Below are positions 16,338 to 25,489 of a DNA stretch of 64,000 nucleotides, in pieces. The translations under genes were made by a program, and so were the position numbers. The notes below the pieces were generated by a model. It did not search any database, had not been told where the DNA came from, and was given only the letters and a program-made list of their open reading frames with translations. The stretch is from UBA7672 sp038326205 (GTDB taxonomy: Bacteria > Pseudomonadota > Alphaproteobacteria > Caulobacterales > Hyphomonadaceae), in NCBI GenBank assembly GCA_038326205.1, contig JBBQJV010000013.1, positions 1 through 64,000 of the forward strand, written 5' to 3'. The first letter of the stretch is position 1. Every line of letters starts with the position of its first letter.

Positions 16338-17353
16338 ATCCAGCCCCGCCATCTCAGAAGGCCAACGAGGCCAATGCTGATGACGGCAGTCGAGGCGACG
16401 ACTGCCCCGAAAGACCAATCCTGATCATGAAACGGAATGCCGGCGAGGTTCATGCCGAGCAGTCCGGTGAAAAAGGTCAACGGCAGGAAAAATGCCGAGA
16501 TGATGGAGAGCGTCAGCAGGCGTCGGTTAAGTTGCTCCTGCCTTTGACCCGCCAGCTGTTCCTGCAGCACTGCCGCGCGATCGCGGATTGAATCAAGCTC
16601 CTCCGAGATGCGCGTGATCCTGTCCGCTGCTTCCCGCAGATGCATACTTTGGTCTGCCAGAAGCAGGCGCCGTCCTTCGCGCTGCAACTGCACCATGGCG
16701 TCGCGCTGAGGCAGGATATAGCGGCGCAGGATGAGGATGGTGCTGCGGAATTCGGCTAGCGGAATCGCGGGCAAGTGCTCCTTTGACGTGAGCAGTTGTT
16801 CCTCGAACTCGTCGACCTCTTCCTTCAACTGCTCGACCACGGGTTCGATCTTGTCGATCAGCTTGTCGGCGATCGCGACCAGTAGCCCGCCCGGCGACAC
16901 ATTTTCGAGCACGCCGGCGGCAACCTCTTCGCGGACTTCGTGGACAGCCTTTACAGGATAGGACCGCATCGAGATGACAAGGTTTTCGGTCGCCCAGATG
17001 CGCACCGAAATCATGTCTTCCGGTTCGGCGCCGGGATTGTGGTTGATGCCGCGCAGGTTCAGCAACACGCCGTCTTCATAGGCGGCGCAGCGCGGCCTAG
17101 TTTCGGATTGCAGCAGGGCGGAGATCACGGTCGCGTCGAGGTCGCTGGACGATTCCAGCCAGTCACGCGTTTCCGCGGCCAGGCGGTTGAAGTGCAGCCA
17201 GCGCCAACCAGTTGTCGGGCAGGCTGCGGTTGGTTTGATGGTCGCCCAGTCGATCCGCTCGATCACGTCGTCAGGTTTGAACTCGAAGCCAAAGATGAAG
17301 GCTTCGGCGTTTGGCTCGGCGTGGTCGTTGCGTTCGATGGGGGAGATGGGCAT
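16334..17353 (-). CDS. zntB: ZntB/CorA family divalent cation transporter
   Basis: 339 residues from the ATG at 17353 (M-P-I-S-P-I). Large N-terminal cytoplasmic domain, long helix with E-E-V-D-E-F-E-E-Q-L, and two C-terminal membrane helices; the first ends in the signature G-M-N followed by L-A-G-I-P, which is ZntB-like. It would carry Zn2+ or another divalent cation across the inner membrane as a pentamer. Upstream, in the same frame, an apparent 130-residue extension is made of low-complexity sequence over a 14-bp tandem repeat and is rejected. Confidence 0.85.
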   Translation of the reverse strand: MPISPIERNDHAEPNAEAFIFGFEFKPDDVIERIDWATIKPTAACPTTGWRWLHFNRLAAETRDWLESSSDLDATVISALLQSETRPRCAAYEDGVLLNLRGINHNPGAEPEDMISVRIWATENLVISMRSYPVKAVHEVREEVAAGVLENVSPGGLLVAIADKLIDKIEPVVEQLKEEVDEFEEQLLTSKEHLPAIPLAEFRSTILILRRYILPQRDAMVQLQREGRRLLLADQSMHLREAADRITRISEELDSIRDRAAVLQEQLAGQRQEQLNRRLLTLSIISAFFLPLTFFTGLLGMNLAGIPFHDQDWSFGAVVASTAVISIGLVGLLRWRGWI

Positions 17354-17363
17354 CGCGACTTCG

Positions 17364-17420
17364 CTTGTTGCCGGGGGCTTGTTGCCGGGGGCTTGTTGCC
17401 AGGGGCTTGTTGTCCGGGGG
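17364..17420. repeat. 14-bp tandem repeat just upstream of zntB
   Basis: Unit CCGGGGGCTTGTTG (plus strand): a half copy at 17364-17370, perfect copies at 17371-17384 and 17385-17398, a one-mismatch copy at 17399-17412 and a decayed partial after it. It begins 11 bases upstream of the zntB ATG and would lie in its leader. A 14-base unit changes spacing but not codons, because it is outside the gene. Confidence 0.8.
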
Positions 17421-17531
17421 TATTTACCGGGTTCTAGACCGGTTTCGGGAAGCTCGGCTAGCGCCGCGCTTGAATGAAGGCGGGCGCTGGCATTTAAGAG
17501 GTCAGCGGCAATCGGCCATGGGTGCGGATCG

Positions 17532-18278
17532 ATGATGAGCGGCACGACAACCTCTCGGCGACTGGACGTGGAACTTGTGCAGCGAGGCCTTTTCGCGTCG
17601 CGGGGACAGGCGCGCGAAGCCATCGAGGCAGGTAAGGTGACTGTGAATGGCGTTCCGGTCACAAAGGCCGGACAGGTCGTGGCGGGGGACGCCGTGATCG
17701 GAGCTGTCCCGCCGCATCCCTGGGTCTCGCGAGGCGGGATCAAGTTGGCCCATGCGCTGGACGCTTTTGGCGTTGACCCGGCCAGACGTCAGTGCCTGGA
17801 CGTCGGGTCGTCCACGGGCGGCTTCACCAATGTGCTGTTGTCGCGCGGCGCGCGGTGTGTTGTCGCCGTCGATGTCGGCGTCGGCCAACTCCATCCTCGC
17901 CTGCGTGAGGACGTGCGCGTCGTGTCGCTGGAATCAACTGACGCCCGTAACCTCGACGCGGCCATGGTAATTGAACCGCCAACGCTGCTCGTCTGCGACG
18001 CCAGCTTTATCGGTCTCGCCAAACTGCTCGCCGTGCCGCTCTCGCTTGCTGCGCCAGGCGCGCAAGTTGTCGCGTTGTTCAAGCCGCAGTTCGAGGTCGG
18101 TCGCAAGAACATCGGCAAGGGCGGTATCGTCAGCGATGTCGCCGCAACCGACGCAGCCGCTCGCGCCCTGGAGATCTGGCTCGGGCAGGTGGGATGGCGG
18201 GTGAAAAAGTGGACGGACAGCCCAATCGCAGGCGGTGATGGCAATCGCGAGCGACTGTTTCTCGCGGCCCAGACGTGA
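17532..18278 (+). CDS. tlyA: TlyA family rRNA 2'-O-methyltransferase
   Basis: 248 residues. N-terminal S4 RNA-binding domain (R-L-D-V-E-L-V-Q-R-G-L to about 65) joined to an FtsJ-like methyltransferase with SAM motif L-D-V-G-S-S-T-G-G-F-T and A-V-D-V-G-V-G-Q-L. TlyA methylates 16S and/or 23S rRNA cytidines. In many alphaproteobacteria it sits next to dxs; here dxs is 20 kb away. Divergent from zntB with the repeat tract between. Confidence 0.9.
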   Translation: MMSGTTTSRRLDVELVQRGLFASRGQAREAIEAGKVTVNGVPVTKAGQVVAGDAVIGAVPPHPWVSRGGIKLAHALDAFGVDPARRQCLDVGSSTGGFTNVLLSRGARCVVAVDVGVGQLHPRLREDVRVVSLESTDARNLDAAMVIEPPTLLVCDASFIGLAKLLAVPLSLAAPGAQVVALFKPQFEVGRKNIGKGGIVSDVAATDAAARALEIWLGQVGWRVKKWTDSPIAGGDGNRERLFLAAQT

Positions 18279-18323
18279 AGCCTGTCTGCCGTTTCCTGCT
18301 GATTTTCAGAAGCCAGAATCAGA

Positions 18324-18353
18324 CGTGCCGCGCTGCTTGCGCAACGCGGCACG
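18324..18353. other. Hairpin between tlyA and a convergent gene
   Basis: Nine-base perfect arms (CGTGCCGCG/CGCGGCACG) around TTGCGCAA. No U-run follows on either strand, so termination is only a possibility; its place between two convergent genes suits a bidirectional stop. Confidence 0.4.
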
Positions 18354-18433
18354 CCCTTCCAGGCCCTGGGTTGGGGGGACGGGCCTGTCCTTGAAAGGCG
18401 GCCCCGATCTCGCAACGGACGATCGTAAGCAGC

Positions 18434-19081
18434 CTAATCTTTTACGCGCCAGTCGCCGTAGTAGGCGTCCCGGCAAACTTCAATCGGGCGGTGAATTTCT
18501 GAGCCGTCCGGAAGGCGCGTTATTTGCGTCGCTTCGGAACAATCAGACCCCGCAAACCCGTCGCGATCATTATAGGCGGACCTGTCGGAAGGGTAAAGGT
18601 CAGAGCCGTATCGTCCGTGCGATGAATTGTCCCTTCCGTATGCGCGGCCGTCAGAACGGTATGAGGAATCGCCAGCGTCGTAAGGATAAACGCCCGGCGG
18701 CGCAGGATCGTATCCGTAGTCATTATATCGTGAGCCACCGTAGGCAGGGTTCGGATTGTAGGTCGAGCCCGGTGCATAGCCGTAGCCCGACGCTGTCTGT
18801 CTTGGCGGCGCGCAATGTGTCGTGTCTTTGCCGATGCCCTGACCGACGAGACCGCCGAGCACGGCGCCAACAGCCGTGCCGTCACCGCGATGACCGCCGG
18901 CTGCGACATTGCTGCCCAGCACGCCGCCAAGTATGCCGCCGAGAATAGCGCCGCCGACCTGGTTGTCGCGCTTGGCTTCGGAGCAGCTGCGAAGGGGATA
19001 GTTTTGCGCCGCCGCGGGCATCATCGTGGGGAGCGCGGTTGCGGCGAGAGCGGTCAGGACGAGGAAGGCTTTGATACGCAT
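18434..19081 (-). CDS. Glycine-zipper outer membrane protein
   Basis: 215 residues with a cleavable signal ending A-A-A-Q near residue 26. Residues 42-85 carry a double glycine zipper (G-G-A-I-L-G-G-I-L-G-G-V-L-G and G-A-V-L-G-G-L-V-G-Q-G-I-G), as in 17-kDa surface antigen and SmpA/Rick_17kDa-type proteins. Then a long Tyr/Gly/Asp/Ser-rich stretch and a C-terminal patch with L-P-D-G-S-E and two Cys. GGAGGA before the ATG. Role unknown; probably envelope-associated. Confidence 0.75.
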   Translation of the reverse strand: MRIKAFLVLTALAATALPTMMPAAAQNYPLRSCSEAKRDNQVGGAILGGILGGVLGSNVAAGGHRGDGTAVGAVLGGLVGQGIGKDTTHCAPPRQTASGYGYAPGSTYNPNPAYGGSRYNDYGYDPAPPGVYPYDAGDSSYRSDGRAYGRDNSSHGRYGSDLYPSDRSAYNDRDGFAGSDCSEATQITRLPDGSEIHRPIEVCRDAYYGDWRVKD

Positions 19082-19166
19082 GGGTGGCTCCTCCGGGACA
19101 AACTCGGACAGATCGCACTCTCGGCTTTCCTATCTGAACGGCCGATGAAGGGTCCGTTGGGGGGGC

Positions 19167-20273
19167 TCAGCGGCCCGTTTGGCCGCGATGGCGCAGCATC
19201 TGGTCCGCTAGAACACAGGCCAGCATTGCTTCCGCGACCGGAACGGCCCGGATTCCAACGCACGGATCATGGCGACCTTTGGTGCGAATATCGATGTTCT
19301 CGCCCTGTGCATTCACAGTGCGCCGGGGCGTCAGGATCGAGGATGTCGGTTTCACAACGATCCGCGCGACAACCGGCTGCCCGGTGGAAATTCCTCCCAC
19401 TACGCCGCCATTGTTGTTGGACAGGAACTCAACGCCCCCCATGACAGCATTGGAGCCGGACCGGCGCATCTCGTCGGCATTGTTCTCGCCCGATAAAGCG
19501 GCCGACGCGAACCCGGCGCCGATCTCGACGCCTTTCACCGCGTTGATGCTCATCATCGCGGCGGCGATTTCGCCATCGAGCTTGCTATAGATTGGCGCCC
19601 CCCAGCCGGGCGGCACGCCTTCAGCGACAACCTCTATGATCGCGCCGCACGACGAGCCCGCCTTGCGGGTCGTGTCGAGGAACGCCTCCCACGTCGGCGC
19701 CGTCTCGGCATCGGGACACCAGAACGGGTTCTGCCCGACGACGTCCCAGTTCCAGCTGTCGCGATTGATCGCATGCGGGCCAAGCTGCACCACCGCGCCG
19801 CGAATGGTAACGCCTGCGCCGAGCACCATCCGCGCCACAGCTCCGGCCGCAACCCGCGACGCGGTCTCGCGCGCTGACGATCGGCCGCCGCCGCGATAAT
19901 CACGCACGCCATATTTCTGGTCGTAGGCAAAGTCGGCATGGCCGGGACGATAGCTGTCGCGAATCTCGGAATAGTCCTTCGAGCGCTGGTCGGTGTTCTC
20001 GATCATCAGCGAGATCGGTGTGCCCGTCGTCACGGGTCCGCCCGTGCGGTCGTCCTCAAACACGCCGGAGAGAATCTTCACGAGGTCCTCTTCCTGGCGC
20101 TGCGTGACGAAGCGCGAGGTTCCCGGCTTTCGCTTGTCGAGAAACTGCTGGACGTACTCCGCCGTGAGCTTCAGCCCCGGCGGGCATCCATCGACGACGC
20201 AGCCGATCGCCGGCCCGTGGCTTTCGCCCCAGGTCGTCACGCGGAAGAGATGGCCAAAGGTGTTGTGCGACAT
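19167..20273 (-). CDS. aroC: Chorismate synthase
   Basis: 368 residues, standard length. N-terminal S-H-N-T-F-G-H-L-F-R-V-T-T-W-G-E-S-H-G, G-C-P-P-G, R-x-P-G near 50, R-D-Y-R-G-G-G-R-S-S-A-R-E-T and the C-terminal R-H-D-P-C signature are all visible. Converts EPSP to chorismate in aromatic amino-acid synthesis, needing reduced FMN. No strong ribosome binding site is seen, but the start matches the family. Confidence 0.95.
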   Translation of the reverse strand: MSHNTFGHLFRVTTWGESHGPAIGCVVDGCPPGLKLTAEYVQQFLDKRKPGTSRFVTQRQEEDLVKILSGVFEDDRTGGPVTTGTPISLMIENTDQRSKDYSEIRDSYRPGHADFAYDQKYGVRDYRGGGRSSARETASRVAAGAVARMVLGAGVTIRGAVVQLGPHAINRDSWNWDVVGQNPFWCPDAETAPTWEAFLDTTRKAGSSCGAIIEVVAEGVPPGWGAPIYSKLDGEIAAAMMSINAVKGVEIGAGFASAALSGENNADEMRRSGSNAVMGGVEFLSNNNGGVVGGISTGQPVVARIVVKPTSSILTPRRTVNAQGENIDIRTKGRHDPCVGIRAVPVAEAMLACVLADQMLRHRGQTGR

Positions 20274-20430
20274 GAACCAACGCTAAAGCGCAATTTGCAG
20301 GGCTTGAACAGTCTCAGACAGCCGTAGCGCACGAATGCGTGGGGGCGGCGCCCCTGATTGGCCGGACAATGCAGGTTTCCATTCTCTCCTGACGTGCCAA
20401 GGTCTGCCGGGGAAGAGGACGGGGAGAAAC

Positions 20431-21753
20431 ATGGTGAATAGCGATTTTGCAGAGGAGTCCGCGCGGCCGGCGGCCAGGGTCATCGGCTTTTGGCAGTGCT
20501 GGGCGTTTTCGGTCGGCACGATGATCGGGACCGGCATCTTCATGATGCCCGTGCTGCTTGCCCCATTTGGCGGGTTGAGCTTCGGCGGATGGCTCGTTTC
20601 TGCCGGTGGTTCAATGGCGATCGCGCTTTCCATAGCCCGCCTCGCTTCGCGCACGACACGATCCGGCGGCCTGCAGATCTATGTGCAGGATGCCTTCGGA
20701 AAACTGCCGGGCTTCATCGTCGGCTGGAGCTACTGGGTTGGCTGCGTGCTCTCCACATCCGCCATGGCGGTTGGCTTCGTTGGATACATGACGGTGTTCG
20801 CGCCGGGGTTATCTAGCGAGCCTGGGTATCAGGCTGCGTTGGCCCTTGCCCTGATCTGGACGATCACCCTCGCGCAGCTACGCGGCGTGAAGGAGGCGGG
20901 GTTCGTGCAGCTTCTGTTTACCGTGCTGAAGCTTGCGCCGCTGGTCATCGTGATCGTGTGGGGCGCCTTTGCCGGAAAGATTGAAAATCTGCCGCCACTG
21001 AATCCGACCTTCGACGACCCGTTCGCTATCCTGGCTGCGACGACGTTGTTGACCATGTTCGCATTTCTCGGAATGGAGGTCGGGGCGATACCGGCTGGAA
21101 ATGTGAAGGATCCGACCCGAACCGTTCCGCGCGCCGTGATTATCGCCACAGCAACCGTGGCCACGGTCTATATTCTGGCAACCGGCGCAGTGATGCTGCT
21201 GGTTCCGGCAAACGGGCTTGGCGCGTCCACATCGCCCTTCGCTGACGCAGTGGCCGGGCTGGGCGCGTGGGCGCCGCCGCTGATCACCCTCGGCGCGTTG
21301 ATTTCCATTGTCGGCGCCATGAACGGAAACATCTTCTGTACTGCACAGCAGTCGATGGCTGCTGCTTTTGAAGGTGTCGCGCCGGGCGTGTTCGCAAGGC
21401 TCAACCGAGGCGAGGCCCCGTGGGTATCGCTGGTTGTCAGTTCAGCGCTGGCCTCCGTGCTCCTGCTCTTGAACTATTCGCGTGGACTGGTGGGCGCCTT
21501 CACGTTCCTCATCATCATGACGACGGTTGCCACCCTGATCGGATATCTCATGACCGCGCTGGCGGAGGTGAAACGCTCCTGGAGGAATGCGCATGGCTGG
21601 GTGACCATCGCGGTCATTGCAGCAGTCTATTCAGCCTTCGCAATCTTCGGAGCGGGTCAGGAGGCGCTGGTCTGGGGTCTGGTGCTCGCGGCGGCCGGCG
21701 TGCCCGTTTATTATCTGGGGCGACAGCCAGCCGGGGTCGCTGCTCCCGCCTGA
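20431..21753 (+). CDS. APC superfamily amino-acid permease
   Basis: 440 residues from the ATG at 20431 (GGGGAG upstream; the longer frame lacks one). About twelve hydrophobic helices; first helix with S-V-G-T-M-I-G-T-G-I-F, the substrate-binding unwound segment of APC transporters, and F-A-F-L-G-M-E in helix 6. Resembles the AdiC/YjeH group of antiporters and exporters. Substrate cannot be assigned. Confidence 0.85.
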   Translation: MVNSDFAEESARPAARVIGFWQCWAFSVGTMIGTGIFMMPVLLAPFGGLSFGGWLVSAGGSMAIALSIARLASRTTRSGGLQIYVQDAFGKLPGFIVGWSYWVGCVLSTSAMAVGFVGYMTVFAPGLSSEPGYQAALALALIWTITLAQLRGVKEAGFVQLLFTVLKLAPLVIVIVWGAFAGKIENLPPLNPTFDDPFAILAATTLLTMFAFLGMEVGAIPAGNVKDPTRTVPRAVIIATATVATVYILATGAVMLLVPANGLGASTSPFADAVAGLGAWAPPLITLGALISIVGAMNGNIFCTAQQSMAAAFEGVAPGVFARLNRGEAPWVSLVVSSALASVLLLLNYSRGLVGAFTFLIIMTTVATLIGYLMTALAEVKRSWRNAHGWVTIAVIAAVYSAFAIFGAGQEALVWGLVLAAAGVPVYYLGRQPAGVAAPA

Positions 21754-21818
21754 TCGCGGCTGGCGCTAGCCCGAACGGGTCGATAAGTTCACCGCAAAGC
21801 AGCCGGGAGCCGATCGCC

Positions 21819-22574
21819 ATGACCTACAACTTCAAGGGCAAGACAGCCGTTGTCACGGGCGCGAGCCGCGGGATCGGCGAGGCGATTGCCCGGACGCTGG
21901 CGGCGGATGGAGCCAAGGTCGCTCTGGTGGCGCGCTCTGGCGACAAGCTGAAGGCGCTGGCGGCGGAATTGCCGAACGGAGCGGTCGCCATCGAAGCGGA
22001 CATGAGTTCCGCCGATGGCTGGCGGAAGGCGGCTGAAGGATCACTCGCGGCGCTCGGCGACATCGACATCCTCGTCAACAATGCCGGCGTCAGCGCGGCG
22101 CAGACGCTTGGCAAGGTGACGCCAGAGGGACTGGACGAGACGCTGAACGTGAACGTGCGAAACCTGATCCTGCTTACGGATGCGCTGTCGGCTTCGCTGA
22201 TCAAGCGGAAGGGCAATGTGGTGAACATTTCCTCCGTCTCGGCATTTTCGGGCGGGCTGGGACAGATCGCGTATTCGACCTCCAAAGGCGCGGTGAACTC
22301 GTTCACGCGGAATGCCTCGATCGATTTCGGCCGCGCCGGCGTCCGCGTAAATGCGATTGCGCCGGGCGTGATCGACGACGGCATGTGGTCGACTGCCTTT
22401 AACAAGGGCCTCGACCGCGAGAAGACGCTGGAGCGGATGGGCCGACTGGTGCCGCTTGAGAAACGCTGGGGCTCGGCGCAGGAGATTGCCGATGCTGTCG
22501 CGTTCCTTGCCTCGGACAAGGCTGCCTACATCACGGGGCAGGTGCTCCGCGTCGATGGCGGAATGATTGTCTAG
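21819..22574 (+). CDS. Short-chain dehydrogenase/reductase
   Basis: 251 residues from the ATG at 21819. Nucleotide-binding T-G-A-S-R-G-I-G, N-N-A-G near 85, catalytic S (I-S-S-V-S) and Y-S-T-S-K with Tyr and Lys spaced as usual, and a C-terminal D-G-G. Classical SDR, similar in form to 3-oxoacyl-ACP reductases; substrate unknown. It follows the permease by 65 bases and may share its transcript. Confidence 0.88.
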   Translation: MTYNFKGKTAVVTGASRGIGEAIARTLAADGAKVALVARSGDKLKALAAELPNGAVAIEADMSSADGWRKAAEGSLAALGDIDILVNNAGVSAAQTLGKVTPEGLDETLNVNVRNLILLTDALSASLIKRKGNVVNISSVSAFSGGLGQIAYSTSKGAVNSFTRNASIDFGRAGVRVNAIAPGVIDDGMWSTAFNKGLDREKTLERMGRLVPLEKRWGSAQEIADAVAFLASDKAAYITGQVLRVDGGMIV

Positions 22575-22577
22575 CGA

Positions 22578-23123
22578 TCAGCTGATCGGTTGGCAGCCGT
22601 CGCCGAGTGGCGTCGCGACGAAACCATCGGGACACAGCGTCGGACTTGTGTCGCTGGACAGGGCAGACGCTACGCCGATGACTGCAACCGCGCCGAGGCC
22701 GATCCAGAACCAGTTGGTCGGACCTGTGTCTTCGGCAAGAGACAGCGCGCCGGTCTGTGGCGACCAGTTGATGAAGTCGATGCGGCGGCCGGCGCTTGCG
22801 AAGGAAAGAGCCCAAGGTGCGCTGTTGAAGCCGGTCGAGAACTCAAGAGAGCGGACGGGAAGCGCTTCGCAGGCGTCGCGATTGCGTTCGGACGTGAGGC
22901 CAAATGATGCGCCGCACCCAGTGAACAGGCCGAAACCGAATCTTGGCTCGCGCTCATGCTTCGGAGAGTCTCCGAGCGGAATGCGAAGGAACATCGCCGC
23001 TTGCGTTCCCGGACCTGCGATCCGTTCGGACCCCTGTAGCCCGCTTGACGTTTGAGCAAGCGCTGGAAGGCAGAGCAGGCTCGAAGCGGAAATCGCACGC
23101 AGAAGTCCCAGCGTAGGCTTCAT
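22578..23123 (-). CDS. Secreted hypothetical protein
   Basis: 181 residues from the ATG at 23123, which has GGGGAGGA directly upstream. Signal peptide ending A-L-A-Q (residue 24). The middle is rich in aromatic and Gly residues (R-F-G-F-G-L-F-T-G-C-G-A-S-F-G-L), followed by one membrane helix (about 135-155; N-W-F-W-I-G-L-G-A-V-A) and a short Cys-containing tail. No family recognised. Convergent with the SDR gene (3 bases between stops) and divergent from pdxH (82 bp). Confidence 0.6.
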   Translation of the reverse strand: MKPTLGLLRAISASSLLCLPALAQTSSGLQGSERIAGPGTQAAMFLRIPLGDSPKHEREPRFGFGLFTGCGASFGLTSERNRDACEALPVRSLEFSTGFNSAPWALSFASAGRRIDFINWSPQTGALSLAEDTGPTNWFWIGLGAVAVIGVASALSSDTSPTLCPDGFVATPLGDGCQPIS

Positions 23124-23205
23124 ATTCCTCCCCGGATGTCTTGGCGGTAGCTCACACCCTATTCGAGCGATACCATGATTTTTAGCAAACCCAGCAGGCC
23201 AGCCG

Positions 23206-23877
23206 ATGACCGACCGGACCATCCCCCCCACCCCCTCCGCCGAGGACTATGCGAAGGCGGCCGCCAATTCGCCGGACGATGGCGCGTGGTTTGCGCGGAC
23301 AGATCCATTCGTACTGTTCGGGGAGTGGCTGGAGGACGCGAAGAAGAAAGAGCCGAACGACGCCAATGCCATGGCGCTCGCGACGGCGGATGCGCATGGT
23401 GCGCCGGATGTACGGATGGTTTTGTTGAAAGGTGTTTCGGACGAGGGGTTCGTGTTTTACTCCAACGCTGAAAGCCGCAAGGGACTGCAGCTGACCGCCA
23501 ACGCCCAGGCGGCGCTTTGTTTTCATTGGAAGAGCCTGCGCCGGCAGGTGAGGATTTCGGGCAAGGCTGAGGTGGCTTCCGATACGGAAGCCGATGCGTA
23601 CTTCGCGTCCCGCGCCAAGGATAGCCAGATCGGCGCGTGGGCGTCCGACCAATCCCGTCCGATGGACGGCCGGTTTGAGCTGGAGAAGCGCATCGCCCAG
23701 TTTGCGGTGAAGTACGGCCTCGGCAAGACGCCGCGTCCGCCGCAATGGAAGGGCTGGCGCATCGTGCCGACCCGGATCGAGTTCTGGCGCGACCGGCCTT
23801 TTCGCCTGCACGACCGGCTTGAGTTCATTCGCGAGGGCAAGAATAAGCCCTGGATGACACGGAGGCTTTACCCTTAG
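23206..23877 (+). CDS. pdxH: Pyridoxamine/pyridoxine 5'-phosphate oxidase
   Basis: 223 residues. FMN-binding R-M-V-L-L-K-G (68-74), F-Y-S-N near 85, R-Q-V-R near 110, S-x-Q-S/G-A-W-A-S-D-Q-S-R-P (with R at the substrate site), and the C-terminal R-L-Y-P. Makes pyridoxal 5'-phosphate, using O2 and FMN. Many PLP enzymes are in this window (metC, cysK). Confidence 0.95.
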   Translation: MTDRTIPPTPSAEDYAKAAANSPDDGAWFARTDPFVLFGEWLEDAKKKEPNDANAMALATADAHGAPDVRMVLLKGVSDEGFVFYSNAESRKGLQLTANAQAALCFHWKSLRRQVRISGKAEVASDTEADAYFASRAKDSQIGAWASDQSRPMDGRFELEKRIAQFAVKYGLGKTPRPPQWKGWRIVPTRIEFWRDRPFRLHDRLEFIREGKNKPWMTRRLYP

Positions 23878-23964
23878 GCGTCCAGCCTTGCAGTTGGATC
23901 GCCCGAATCGGTGTGGCAGGTTCGCCAACAACGAGTCAGCCGGGCTGGCCGTAGGGAGTCTGGC

Positions 23965-24303
23965 ATGTATTTCCTGAAGCGGTTGCTGCTTGCCGTGGCG
24001 CTGTCGGCCTGTTCGGAAAGCGCGATCGCGCAGGAAACGCCCCAACCGACCGAGCATGATGCGCCGTTGTGGGCCTCGCCCTGGGGCGAGCAGGATCGGC
24101 TGGGCGCTCAAACCGCGCCTGAAGGCGCCGCCTATGTGACAGCCGTGTATCAGGTGGAGCGGACGCTGGGGCTGAATGAAGATTTCACTTTGAATGGATC
24201 GCAGCGAGGCACGTCGTTTGACGAGAAAATCGTCAGTTCGACGGGGATCGGCACGCAGATCGACGGGGTCGGGCATCTCGGCGTCGAGTATCACTGTACC
24301 TAG
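23965..24303 (+). pseudogene. Truncated cyclase / kynurenine formamidase-like protein
   Basis: 112 codons from an ATG with AGGGAG upstream. Signal peptide (residues 1-23), then S-P-W-G-E-Q-D-R-L-G-A, the start of the cyclase family (PF04199), and G-T-Q-I-D-G-V-G-H-L-G-V, the metal-site region (normally G-T-H-x-D-x-P-x-H). The frame stops at once afterwards; family members have 250-350 residues, and none of the three forward frames continues the domain. About two thirds of the gene is missing. Confidence 0.65.
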
Positions 24304-24481
24304 GCGCACGGGCGCTATCTATCTCAGGCGCGGGCGCGCTGAGGTGGTGTGTGTGCGAATAGTGAGTTGCGAATAGCGAATAGGGCGGCCGCGCGAGCTG
24401 TGGCTGCCCCCCTTGTCTCTCGGATTTGGGTGAAAGTGGTTGCGGGCGAGACCCCGTCAGCCCCCCTGGTGTTGCAGCACC
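24304..24481. other. Non-coding tail with GCGAATAG repeats
   Basis: No coding signal. Three copies of GCGAATAG at 24355, 24369 and 24376, the last two sharing one base. This resembles short-unit filler DNA; it may mark where the end of the cyclase gene was lost. Confidence 0.4.
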
Positions 24482-24961
24482 TTACGGAGCAAGAGGCTCC
24501 GTCTCCGTCTCGCGCTGCAAACGTCGCGATCCACCCCAGTGCTGCGCACTGAGGGAGGAAGAAGAACGGTGCTGATTTCCTCCCTTGGCGACATGTCCGC
24601 CGAAACTCGAAGAGCGCAAGGTGAAGGCGGGGCAGCTGCCGTTGCTCACATCGCGCCGATTGATGCTGTAGTGCTCGCAAAGGGCGTGGACGTAGGCGCG
24701 GGCACAGGCTTCGAGGTCGTCTAAGGCGCACTGAGAGGACTGGAAGCGGCGCGTGGTCTCGTTCCAGTCGTCGGGAGCTTCAACGAGGGTCAACTCAACG
24801 ACGCGGTGACCCCAGCCGAGGTGGCGATAGGCTGCGCGCCACAATGAAAAATCTAGTCGGGCTTCGGCGTGAGCCAGCAGAACCCGGAAGTGGTCGTAGG
24901 CTGATCTGGGGACCTTCTTCCCGCGCATGGCTTTGAAGCTGTTGGTGATCACCAGGATCAT
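24482..24961 (-). CDS. Hypothetical protein (doubtful)
   Basis: 159 codons from the ATG at 24961; the frame opens further upstream but crosses a palindromic repeat. Start is hydrophobic (M-I-L-V-I-T-N-S-F) and may belong to a membrane helix that begins upstream. The middle looks protein-like (H-F-R-V-L-L-A-H-A-E-A-R-L-D-F-S-L-W-R); the end is low-complexity. No Shine-Dalgarno and no recognised family. Confidence 0.3.
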   Translation of the reverse strand: MILVITNSFKAMRGKKVPRSAYDHFRVLLAHAEARLDFSLWRAAYRHLGWGHRVVELTLVEAPDDWNETTRRFQSSQCALDDLEACARAYVHALCEHYSINRRDVSNGSCPAFTLRSSSFGGHVAKGGNQHRSSSSLSAQHWGGSRRLQRETETEPLAP

Positions 24962-25216
24962 CAACGGCCAGAAGCTGATCAGGACACCCAGCAGGCCGTG
25001 ATGTCGCGCAGCAGCCAGATGGGAAGACCTCAGCGTTTCATGGGGGCGATTAGACGTGCACCGGGACGCCGGCCGACTTGCGGTACGTCGATCCACCATG
25101 TTTTTCGGACAAGTGTTTGAAACTACGCGCGAGATTTTTTGCGTTTCCGCCGAGTCTGCACAAAGGCCTTCCGGCAAAACGGGGCGTAACTCACCCGGTT
25201 TTTTCCTTTGTTCACT

Positions 25217-25328
25217 GTCATTCCGGGCGGAGGCGCGAAGCGTCGGAGACCCGGAACCTGACCTGCTCGCACCGGCGCATCTTGCCGCTGGGTTCCGGCT
25301 CACGCGCTTTGCGCAGGTCTAGAATGAC
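25217..25328. repeat. GTCAT-bounded palindromic repeat, copy A
   Basis: Begins GTCATTCCGGGCGG and ends TAGAATGAC, so the ends are inverted repeats; internal C-C-C-G-G-A-A-C-C pairs with GGGTTCCGG. The right half (about 40 bases, from CTGGGTTCCGG) matches copy C at 30691-30788 with few changes. This type of dispersed palindrome is common in alphaproteobacterial intergenic DNA. Confidence 0.75.
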
Positions 25329-25489
25329 GGTCTTGAGTTGGGAGAGCGCGCGGGTGGCGCAAAACAGGACGCGGATCGGGCCGGAAAGGCGCTCCGCGAG
25401 TGAGGCGGCTGCGCATTTGTGCGGCTGTATCGCCTTGGCGACCTGCAATCAGGGCGGATCGAGCCTGAAACCATGGCTCCAAATGTGTT

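Noticed and set aside
16334..17743. Long form of the ZntB protein (469 residues)
   Set aside because: The extra 130 residues are low-complexity, cover the 14-bp tandem repeat and reach into tlyA; the ATG at 17353 matches the family start.
23182..24309. 375-codon minus-strand ORF
   Set aside because: Antisense to pdxH and the cyclase remnant; no supporting signals.
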